DNA of 64,000 bases from Kiritimatiellia bacterium. GTDB taxonomy: Bacteria; Verrucomicrobiota; Kiritimatiellia; RFP12; UBA1067. Below are positions 7,411-15,000 of this stretch, in pieces. A program made the translations under genes and the position numbers. Within the stretch, counting starts at the first letter, position 1; the number at the start of each line of letters is the position of its first letter. The stretch covers positions 53,029-117,028 of the forward strand of contig JAFTCL010000083.1 in assembly GCA_017454745.1 (NCBI GenBank), in the 5' to 3' direction. Below the pieces are notes generated by a model. It did no database searches, was not told where the DNA came from, and saw only the letters and a program-made list of their open reading frames with translations.

Positions 7411-10007
7411 TATTGCTCTCCGGATGGTGTTTGCGGTTTCAGGGTTTTAAGGGTAAGACCGTTCAGGTCATGCCCTTTTTCACGAAAGATGATACTGGTG
7501 GTCCAGGCCACGGCCACGCATACCGCCAGCCCGATACCGCCCAGAAGGAACGGATGGAACTTGAGTCCGAACACGTTGCAGTGCAGAATTTCGCAGCTGA
7601 AACAGACGAAGTAGTTGGCCGCAAGGCCCAGAACCGCCGCGACACCCTTGATACGCGGCATGAATACGCCCATAAAGAAGAGTCCCGTCAAGCCTGCCGT
7701 CAACATGGCAATGTACTTGTTGAAGTTGTCGAAAAGCGCGCTCGACTCCATACGTGCGAGTGTGAGCGCCGCCATAACGCCCATAATGCCGACTACATAG
7801 GTGCAGATCTGACCACAACGGATTTGCGTCTTTCCTGGGATGTCGGGTTTGAAGCGCTTGATGAAGTCCGTGACGAGTGCCGTAGAAGCGGAACTCAGGT
7901 TTGCGGACAAGGTCGAGATCGTCGCCGCGAAGACCGCCGCGATTACGAGTCCCGCGAGCCACGGCGGCATCTCCGTTGCCATAAAGGTCGGGAGAATCGA
8001 ATCGCCTTTCGGCATCGTCACGTCCATCGTTTCCGGGTGCGTGTGATAGAACGTAAAGAGGGCCATGCCGATTCCGTAGAACACCACTTGCGCGAATACA
8101 CTCATGCACCCGTTGAACCAGAGTGAACGTTTGGTGGCGTTTTCGTCCGGCGTCGCGATGTAGCGCTGAATAACGCACTGGTCGCTCGTGTAGGAAGAGA
8201 GATTGGAGATGAGGCCCTGAACCGCTACCACCCAGAAGACTGGTTGCGTGAAGAGAAGGCGGAAATCCCACATCGCGGTCTTGTTGTAGGTACTGGCCAC
8301 GTTCCAGAAAGTCGAGAAATGCGTACCGTCCGAGCCGGTCTTCATGATTAGGAGTACCAGCACCGACACCGCTCCGCCCATAAGAACGATACCCTGGACG
8401 AAGTCGGACCAGATGACCGCCTCAAGCCCGCCGAGCGAGCAATAAATCATCGTGAGAACGCCACAGATGAGGATGCAGGCGTCGATGGATATTCCCGTCA
8501 CGGCGTTGAGCGCGATTGCGGGGAGCAGCGTCACCACAGCGACGCGGCAGACCATGAAGACAACGAACGCAGCAGAACCGAAGAGCCGCACGCCGAGATT
8601 GAAGCGCTTTTCCAGGTATTCGTAAGCGCTCGTAATCCCAAGCCGGCAGAAGAACGGCAGATAAAAGTAGATCGCCACAGGTGCCATGCCAATGATGAAG
8701 AACGCCATCACGAAGTACCGCCAATCCTGCAAATACGCCTGCGTCGGAATCGCGATGAAGGTGATCGAGGAGAGCATCGTCGCGAAAATACTCATTCCTG
8801 CAACATACCACGGAATACGCTTTCCGCCGCGGAAGTAGTCGTTCACATCCTTCTTCTTGCGGATGAAGTACACCGCCATTGCGACCATAAGGAGCGCATA
8901 GACGCCGACGACCGCCCAGGCCGCCGCGCCGAACCGACCGGTTTTCTTGAAGCTCGCGACACTTACCGCATCAGTCCGCATTTTAGGCGCGACCTCGCCA
9001 CCCGCGATGAGAATAGTGTATTGTTCGGGAGTTTTGCCGGGGCGAATCGCCGTCGCCGCTCCGCAGCGCGGTTTGTCGCCCGGCGCGATTTTACCGTATT
9101 CGCACCACGCATCCGTCACGCAGTTGTAGGCGAGTACTTTCCTCTGCCAACCGAGCTTCACGGGATTGGTTTCGGTTGAGCCGTTTATCGCGCGGTCAAT
9201 CCACCCCTTCTCGCCAAATCCGCCGACCAAGAGGATGTGTTGGTGCCCGCTCGGCAGAAACGCCGCGCCGATCGATGTGGTGTGCTCTGGGAGCGGCGAA
9301 ATGGCTTTCTTTTTACCCGACGAAATGGTAATGGCGTAGCCATCGGCAAGCGGCAGCTTTGTCTTTACGTCATATCCGCCATATACGACAAGCAGTTTTT
9401 CCTTCTGGTCGCCGTTTTGGATGGCGGCAACCATCTGCTCGCGTGCCGGGTCGGCGATTTCGCTGACAAGCACCCACTCCCCATGCTTTCGAATCGCCGG
9501 ATCGGGGTCTAACGCCTTGAGCATTTCGAGAGACCACACCTTCTTCGACGCAACGACATAGACCTTCTCGCCGTCGGCCGCCGCCGCACCCATCGACAGC
9601 GGCATGTGAAGAGACGGAAGACTTGAGACGCGAGGAGTGCCGTTATCTATAGTAAGCAGAAACGCCTCTGTAAAAACCGTCTTTCCGTCCGTTCCCCCCG
9701 CGCAGAAGATACCCTTTGGTGTCTCGCAACAGACTCCTTCGGCGACGGGATACGGAAGCTCACCGATTTTCTTCCACGTCCCGTCCGGTTCACGGACAGT
9801 TATTTCCGAGTTATACACCTTCTTCCCGTCAACGAAATCGCTGCCACCAGCGACGACGAACCTCCCGTCCGGCAGAAAACCGTGGAACGGGCGGGCGACG
9901 GTGGCTGGCATAGTCTCCGTCGCTTTCCATTCAATGCGTACCGGAGCCGGAAAAACCGGCCATGACATCGCCACGGCAAAAAAACAGCCTAAAAGAAATT
10001 TTCCCAT
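7410..10007 (-). CDS. Kelch-type sialate mutarotase fused to a sodium:solute symporter
   Basis: This 865-residue fusion has a signal-like N-terminus (MGKFLLGCFFAVAMSWPVFP). Residues about 25-355 form a kelch-like propeller with repeated strand motifs such as GRFVVAGGSD, GIFCAGGTD, LLVVYGGYD and ILLVGGFGEKG. From about residue 362 onward it is an SSS-family permease with roughly 13 hydrophobic segments (FRGGKRIPWYVAGMSIFATM is the typical first-loop block). The propeller resembles NanM-type mutarotases, which convert alpha-sialic acid to the beta anomer. The predicted protein therefore presents the mutarotase on the outside and imports sialic acid with sodium. The ATG at 10007 is chosen over one 12 codons upstream because GAGGGAACGGA gives a good ribosome site. 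It is the first gene of the operon with nanA and the epimerase. Confidence 0.88.
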   Translation of the reverse strand: MGKFLLGCFFAVAMSWPVFPAPVRIEWKATETMPATVARPFHGFLPDGRFVVAGGSDFVDGKKVYNSEITVREPDGTWKKIGELPYPVAEGVCCETPKGIFCAGGTDGKTVFTEAFLLTIDNGTPRVSSLPSLHMPLSMGAAAADGEKVYVVASKKVWSLEMLKALDPDPAIRKHGEWVLVSEIADPAREQMVAAIQNGDQKEKLLVVYGGYDVKTKLPLADGYAITISSGKKKAISPLPEHTTSIGAAFLPSGHQHILLVGGFGEKGWIDRAINGSTETNPVKLGWQRKVLAYNCVTDAWCEYGKIAPGDKPRCGAATAIRPGKTPEQYTILIAGGEVAPKMRTDAVSVASFKKTGRFGAAAWAVVGVYALLMVAMAVYFIRKKKDVNDYFRGGKRIPWYVAGMSIFATMLSSITFIAIPTQAYLQDWRYFVMAFFIIGMAPVAIYFYLPFFCRLGITSAYEYLEKRFNLGVRLFGSAAFVVFMVCRVAVVTLLPAIALNAVTGISIDACILICGVLTMIYCSLGGLEAVIWSDFVQGIVLMGGAVSVLVLLIMKTGSDGTHFSTFWNVASTYNKTAMWDFRLLFTQPVFWVVAVQGLISNLSSYTSDQCVIQRYIATPDENATKRSLWFNGCMSVFAQVVFYGIGMALFTFYHTHPETMDVTMPKGDSILPTFMATEMPPWLAGLVIAAVFAATISTLSANLSSASTALVTDFIKRFKPDIPGKTQIRCGQICTYVVGIMGVMAALTLARMESSALFDNFNKYIAMLTAGLTGLFFMGVFMPRIKGVAAVLGLAANYFVCFSCEILHCNVFGLKFHPFLLGGIGLAVCVAVAWTTSIIFREKGHDLNGLTLKTLKPQTPSGEQ

Positions 10008-10055
10008 TCCGTTCCCTCGGAGAAACCAAAAACAAACCAACATTTACTATTTACA

Positions 10056-10083
10056 ATTATACCTGATATTTTGCCGATGTCAA
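10056..10083 (-). promoter_or_regulatory. Consensus sigma-70 promoter of the sialic acid operon
   Basis: Read on the minus strand, TTGACA (10083-10078) and TATAAT (10061-10056) are both perfect hexamers separated by 16 bases. The predicted transcript would start near 10048, leaving a leader of about 40 bases before the ATG at 10007. No operator-like palindrome is obvious around it. Confidence 0.75.
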
Positions 10084-10121
10084 GGCGTAGCCGTAAGGTC
10101 GCAAAGGCGTAAAGGCGCAAA
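10084..10121. repeat. Short degenerate tandem repeat
   Basis: Several imperfect copies of a 9-10 base unit of the type GCAAAGGCGTAAAGGCGCAAAG lie between the divergent sialic acid and YbjQ promoters. Similar low-complexity strings occur between genes in many bacterial genomes. No coding or structural role is visible. Confidence 0.4.
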
Positions 10122-10130
10122 GTTTTCGTG

Positions 10131-10159
10131 TTGACGCGTGAATGTCAAAATGTTATCCT
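10131..10159 (+). promoter_or_regulatory. Sigma-70-like promoter for the ybjQ cassette
   Basis: TTGACG (10131-10136) and TATCCT (10154-10159) are separated by 17 bases, about 80 bases upstream of the first YbjQ-family start codon. The match is good at -35 and moderate at -10. Confidence 0.5.
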
Positions 10160-10241
10160 TGTTTCCGGTTATGAGTTTTGGGTTTCGTCTTGCCGCCGTT
10201 GTGGCGGAAGGCCGCGTTAAAAAGCTTTGGAGGTTACAGCC

Positions 10242-10565
10242 ATGTTTGTTGTCAATACCGATTCCATCCCTGGGTTCCGGATTGTTGAGATTAAGGGACT
10301 GGTTCAAGGGAACACCGTTCGCGCCAAGCATATCGGGCGGGATCTTGCCGCCGGAATTAAAAACATTGTTGGCGGCGAGCTGAAGGGATACACCGAGTTG
10401 CTTACCGAATCCCGGCGCGAGGCAACCGTGAGAATGATGGAACAGGCCAAGCAACTTGGCGCGAACGCGATTCTTAACGTCCGCTTCTCCACCAGTGCGA
10501 TCACCGCCGGTGCCTCCGAGATTATGGCTTACGGAACCGCCGCGACCGTCGCCCCGTTAAACTGA
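10242..10565 (+). CDS. YbjQ family (UPF0145) heavy-metal-binding-domain protein
   Basis: This is a 107-residue cytosolic protein with the complete YbjQ-like fold: FRIVEIKGLVQGNTVRAKHIGRD at the N-terminus, GELKGYTELLTESRREATVRM in the middle and AKQLGANAILNVRFSTS near the end. These blocks match the family well. YbjQ-like proteins form ring oligomers; despite the heavy-metal-binding label, their function is not established. The ATG at 10242 follows GGAGG with an 8-base spacing, which favours it over an in-frame start 5 codons upstream. A second, membrane-anchored member of the family follows 39 bases later, and then a PrsW-like protease. Confidence 0.88.
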   Translation: MFVVNTDSIPGFRIVEIKGLVQGNTVRAKHIGRDLAAGIKNIVGGELKGYTELLTESRREATVRMMEQAKQLGANAILNVRFSTSAITAGASEIMAYGTAATVAPLN

Positions 10566-10604
10566 CCTTGATTACGAGCAAGTTAAAAAGAAAGGCGGTT
10601 TCGC

Positions 10605-11132
10605 GTGATACAAACTGATTCTGAAGCCACCACTGCTCTTATCATCACATTTCTGCAGATTGGTCTTCCGATTCTTTTGCTCTTTATTTGGTGGAGCGTG
10701 GGCATGGTGATTGAGAAGAAGCACCTTAAGAGCCTTCTCGCCCGGGAATCGAAGATCGGCGATATCCAGCTGACTAACCTTAAGGGGTTCTCTGCGTCCG
10801 TCAATCCCGCTCATCCGGTGGCGTTGGTCTGTGGCGAGGTCGCTATTGCCAGCGACGCATTCAAACGTTTCGTTTTCGGTTTTCGGAACATATTTGGCGG
10901 CGAATCGGCCTACTACTGCCGGTTGTTTGCCCGTGCCCGGCGGGAGGCGCTGTTACGGATGATCGATCAGGCCAAATCGTTGGGGTATGACGCTATCTGC
11001 AACATCCGGTTTGATTCTTCTGACATTGGCGGCAACGCGGCTGGCGCTGGGAAGAAAAAGAACATGGATATGGCGGTCTGCATGGTCTCGGGTACGGCGT
11101 ACTTTCGCGCCAGAAATGAGGAAAATGCTTGA
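10605..11132 (+). CDS. Membrane-anchored YbjQ-like protein
   Basis: This 175-residue protein has one N-terminal transmembrane segment (residues about 10-32, ALIITFLQIGLPILLLFIWW) followed by a cytosolic YbjQ-like domain. Recognisable blocks are IQLTNLKGFSASVNP, the central FGGESAYYCRLFARARREALLRM and AKSLGYDAICNIRFDSSD, which parallel the upstream soluble YbjQ protein. The start is a GTG with an AAAGGCGG ribosome site. Its stop overlaps the ATG of the next reading frame (ATGCTTGA). The arrangement suggests a soluble and a tethered ring subunit that may assemble together near the membrane; this is inference. Confidence 0.82.
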   Translation: MIQTDSEATTALIITFLQIGLPILLLFIWWSVGMVIEKKHLKSLLARESKIGDIQLTNLKGFSASVNPAHPVALVCGEVAIASDAFKRFVFGFRNIFGGESAYYCRLFARARREALLRMIDQAKSLGYDAICNIRFDSSDIGGNAAGAGKKKNMDMAVCMVSGTAYFRARNEENA

Positions 11133-11268
11133 TTCGTTCACCAGCCCGAGAGATGTCGCTGAAGAGCCGGCGCTTGCCGGTTCGTCGGGGGAGACGTCGT
11201 TCGATGCCGACACAGTATCGGCGGTGAACCGGCCCTGGCGGAAAACGCGCTTGCCCAAGCGGCACTAA
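11125..11268 (+). pseudogene. N-terminal fragment of the PrsW-like gene in a shifted frame
   Basis: An ATG at 11125 overlaps the previous stop by 8 bases and has GAGGAAA just upstream, the arrangement expected for a translationally coupled third gene. The frame reads MLDSFTSPRDVAEEPALAG and continues to about 11225. It then turns into an unlikely basic tail and stops at 11268. From 11226 the adjacent frame encodes a plausible helix (EPALAENALAQAALKDHAV) that runs without interruption into the PrsW-like protein. One missing base near 11221-11230 would join the two. Whether this is a real mutation or a sequence error cannot be told from the window. Confidence 0.5.
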
Positions 11269-11315
11269 AGGACCACGCCGTAAAGATCGCCGAGCAGTGG
11301 CGGCAGTCCGAATCC

Positions 11316-11834
11316 GTGCCGCAAGCGGCACTAATCTTCAAGATGTTGTGCTGTTCGGGGCTTTTGGCCATACTTTGCGCTTTTTTCGGCGAGATTCGCA
11401 ATTCGTCGTCGCTGGTTTTCTTTTCGACGGTTCTCATTGCCCCGACGGTGGAGGAATTCGGCAAGATTCTGATTCCTCTGATGACTCTGGAAAAACGCCC
11501 TTGGCGGTTTTCCAGTGACAACGCCATTATGGCGGTATGCCTGATGTCGGGGTTCACCTTTGCCTTTATCGAGAACCTGCTATATTTATTAATTTATATC
11601 CCTAAAGACCAGCTTACCGCCGGGATCGTCGCTTTTCGGTTGACGGCCTGCACCGCGCTGCACATGGCCGGTACTGCAATATCGGGGTACGGGTTGTCCC
11701 GTTGCTGGCGGCGTGCGCATGACGCGCAAACCGAGGCCGATTTAGTCCCGGCGATGCGCTGGATTATCGCCGCCGTGGTTTTACATGGAATTTTCAACGC
11801 CGGTGCGATAGTTTACTCAATTATAAAACATTGA
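11316..11834 (+). CDS. PrsW-like intramembrane metalloprotease
   Basis: This is a multi-helix membrane protein, 172 residues from the GTG at 11316. It carries the PrsW/CPBP-like glutamate-histidine motifs: APTVEEFGK (EExxK), FAFIENLLY (FxxxE), TALHMAGTA and VVLHGIFNA (conserved histidines). In Bacillus, PrsW cleaves an anti-sigma factor within the membrane; the substrate here is unknown, and no anti-sigma factor is in the window. The visible frame is open back to 11163, and the natural N-terminus probably lies in another frame at 11125, so this record likely lacks about 65 N-terminal residues. It ends the YbjQ-YbjQ-PrsW cassette. A complex inverted repeat follows. Confidence 0.75.
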   Translation: MPQAALIFKMLCCSGLLAILCAFFGEIRNSSSLVFFSTVLIAPTVEEFGKILIPLMTLEKRPWRFSSDNAIMAVCLMSGFTFAFIENLLYLLIYIPKDQLTAGIVAFRLTACTALHMAGTAISGYGLSRCWRRAHDAQTEADLVPAMRWIIAAVVLHGIFNAGAIVYSIIKH

Positions 11835-11839
11835 GCCAG

Positions 11840-11989
11840 TTGCAAAACCCCTCTGATTCCGCAAGGTCATGGTTTGCTTTCGCTGCTGGGAGAAAAGGAG
11901 TCTTGGAGTTTCGGAGATTTTTTGAAGTTTTCTCCAGATCTCCAAAACTCCTAGCCTCCAAGTAGCGAAAGCAAGAAGAAGTTTTGCAA
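11840..11989. repeat. Nested inverted repeat of about 150 bp
   Basis: Several stems nest inside one another around a centre near 11928: TTGCAAAAC (11840-11848) with 11981-11989, GCTTTCGCT (11876-11884) with 11964-11972, GGAGTTT (11905-11911) with 11945-11951, and GGAGAT (11913-11918) with 11938-11943. The region holds no gene. It could be a long 3' hairpin or terminator for the YbjQ-PrsW transcript, or a degenerate miniature inverted-repeat element. Confidence 0.6.
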
Positions 11990-12012
11990 TTGCTTCATTT
12001 TTTTATTTGGCC

Positions 12013-12040
12013 TTGACAATCCCAGCACAATCGGTATACC
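12013..12040 (+). promoter_or_regulatory. Sigma-70-like promoter for the giant RCC1/TSP3 protein
   Basis: TTGACA (12013-12018) and TATACC (12035-12040) are separated by 16 bases. The predicted start site falls about 30 bases before the ATG at 12075, so the leader would be short. Confidence 0.5.
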
Positions 12041-12074
12041 ATTTAACATAATGAGTAATTAAGTAAGAGTGTCT

Positions 12075-15000
12075 ATGAAAAATGTGGTTAGGTTTTGTTT
12101 TTGTGTGGTTTTATTTACAGTTGCGCCGGCGGCATTTGCATCGGCGCAGTCGCTTGACGGCTTTATAGAATCCTTCCGCGCCGCGCAGGTGTCGGCGCCC
12201 ATGGTGCGCGACGGCGCCAGGCTCACCGTGCCCGCCGGGGTCGTCCGCGCCGACGTGGGCGACGGCTCTTGGCCGCAGGACGCCCTCTCCATTCCCGCCG
12301 TGAGGCTCCCCGACGGCACCGCCGCCCGACGGTTTCTGGTCTGGCAGGACCCGGGGACCGGCGCGGTCATGATGTCCGGCGGCGACGGCGCGACCCCCTT
12401 CGCCATCGCCGACGCGGGGATCGGGCAGGCCGACCTTCTGGCCGCCCGCTACGGTACCTCCGACCCGTCGCGCCTCCGGTCGCTGGCCGCCCGCTGCGCC
12501 GGCAGGCTGTCGCCGTCGCGAGTGGTTTGGTCGGGCTTTATCTCCGGCGAGTATCCCGCCCCGCTTCGTTCACCCCAGAACCCTTTGGGCGACCCGCGGA
12601 GCCTGCCCTACGACACCGTGCCGGGCGGATTGGCGACACCGGACGGCTTTGAGTCCGCGCTGGTGCTGGCCGACACGGCCGGCGGCTTCCGGCAGTTCAA
12701 GTTCCCGTCAGGCGCATCTCTCCCCCAGATTGTCAGGCTCCCGTATTTCACCGTTTTCGTGGGGCTGGAAGGTCCCGGGCGCGTGTCCGGCTTCGGGCAC
12801 GACCCGGACTGTTTCGACCCCTGCTGCGAGCCGGACGGCAATCCGCGGTTCGGCTGGATTTCCGCCCCTTCCAAGCCCGTCGGGGTTATCAAGGCCGCCG
12901 CAAGCGCCGGCAGCACGGTTTACCTGCTGGGTTCCAACGGCAGAGTCACCCAGTGGGGCGGACGGTTGGAGGCCGACGAGATGGGGACGCTCCCGTCAAT
13001 GACCGGGGTGGTCGACGTTGTCGCCGGCTGCGGTTACGGGGCGGCTCTGCTGGACACCGGCCGGGTGCGGGCGTGGAGCGGCTCGCTCGACGGATTCAAC
13101 GGCACGCCGTCCGGTGTCACGGGCGCAACCGCCATAGCGGGCGGCGAGGACTTCTGCGTCGCGCTAACCTCCTCCGGGACCGCGAAATGCTGGGGGCCGT
13201 TCACCGCGCCGCCGTCCGCCACCGGCCTGGTCGCCGTGGCCGCCGGCTATTACGCGGTCGGGCTGCGCCAGAACGGCTCGGTCATGGCGTGGGACCCGTG
13301 GGATGGGACCGCTATGCCGGTCCCCGGTATAACCGGTGCCTCGGTAATCGGTTGTGGCGGCGGAACCGGGGCCGCGCTCACGCCCGACGGTGTGGCGTTG
13401 TGGGACATTGCGACGGGCGTGGCACTTGACGTGCCGAGCGGGACCCGCGGCTTCGCCGCCGACCGGTCCGGCGTTTGGCTGTTCATGGGGGACGGCTCCG
13501 TGAGGCTTTACGGGGAAGACGTGCCGTATCTCGGCGCGATGCCGCAGTGGACGGCCGCCGACGGCTGCCGGGCCCTGGCCGCCTCCGAAATGTGGGGGGA
13601 GGGCGCTGTATACACGGTGACCGTGCTGGCCCTGCGCGGCGCGGCGGGCACAATCAACTCCGACGCCGACTGCGACGGCGCGCCGCTGGCCTCGGAACGG
13701 CTCGCGGGTTCCGACCCGGCCGACCCGGACACCGACGGTGACGGGATTCCAGACGGCGTGGAGATGGGGATGGCCCCGACACCGCTGTTCTGGCGCGGCG
13801 GGACGTCGTCGTTCCTGCCCGGCTTCCCGCCGGCGGTGTCGGCCCGCTCGACCGCCGGGCTGTCCGGGGCGGCGCTCTGCGGCGGCGGGGTGTGGCTGTG
13901 CGGCTCTTCCGGGCTGGAGGAGCTGCTGCCGCCCCCGTCGGTTACCGGCCTGGCCGCCACTGCCACCGGGACGCTCGGCGGCCTGGCCGCTGACGGCGGG
14001 TTTCTGGCGTGGCGGGCCGACGGCGCGTCGGCCCTGCTGCCGGGCCTCGGCCTGGCGGCGGTCTCCGGCGGCTACCGCCACTTCCTCGGGATCAACGGCT
14101 CCGGGCGGCTCCTGTGCCTGGAGGAGACCCCGGGACAGGCGGTGCTGACCAACCGCACTGGCTCAACATTCGTCAGCTCCCTGTCTTCGTCGGTGAGCGC
14201 CGTGGCGGTGTCCGCCGGCGACGGGATCGACGCGGCGTTCCTCTCTGACGGCAAACTCAGGCTCGGCAGCGCGCTCGCCGCAAGCCAGTACTCCGACCGC
14301 TCTGTGTGCGCCACGCAGATGCTGGACCAGGTCATCGCCGGGCCGGCGAGGTCCGCCGCGCTGCTCAAGACCAACGGTGCATATACGGTTTACCGCCGAT
14401 CGTCCGACACCTCGACATCCTTCACCCCGCAAGCCTCCTCCGGTCCGCGTGGCGCGTTTTTAGGGCTACTCGGCGGCAGGGTCGCCGTCGTCCTGACCAA
14501 CGGGGTGGTGAAATCGTGCGCGAACGGGTCGACATCATGGTCCACGGCCTTCACCAACGCCGCGCTAACGTCGGCCCTGGCCGTGGACTGGACCTCCAAC
14601 GCGGTCGCGGCGGTCAGCGCGAGCGGCGGCGTGTCCGCGGTTTGGGGAGCCGCGGCCATCCCGGCGGTCCCGTGGTGGTGGTCGTGGCGGGACGTGTCGC
14701 TCGACCCCGCCGACCCCTCGTCCGGCGCGGCGCTGCTCGCGGTGTCCACCAGCCCGACCGACCCGGACAGCGACGGCGACGGCTTCCCGGACGGCTGGGA
14801 GCTCGCAAACGGCTTTGACCCGCTAGACCCCGATTCCGCCCTGCCGGACTCTGACTCGGACGGCATACCAGACGAGTGGGAGGCCTTTTACGGCCTAGAC
14901 CCCTCCAGCGCTGCGGACGCCGCCCTCGACCCTGACGCCGACGGGCTGACCAATTCCCAGGAATTCATCAATGGCACTAATCCAATTGACAGGGATACGG

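Noticed and set aside
13164..14081. Long minus-strand open frame in the high-GC region
   Set aside because: High GC suppresses stop codons in all frames. The translation is Arg/Gly/Pro/Gln-rich without domains, and the plus strand carries clear RCC1 motifs.
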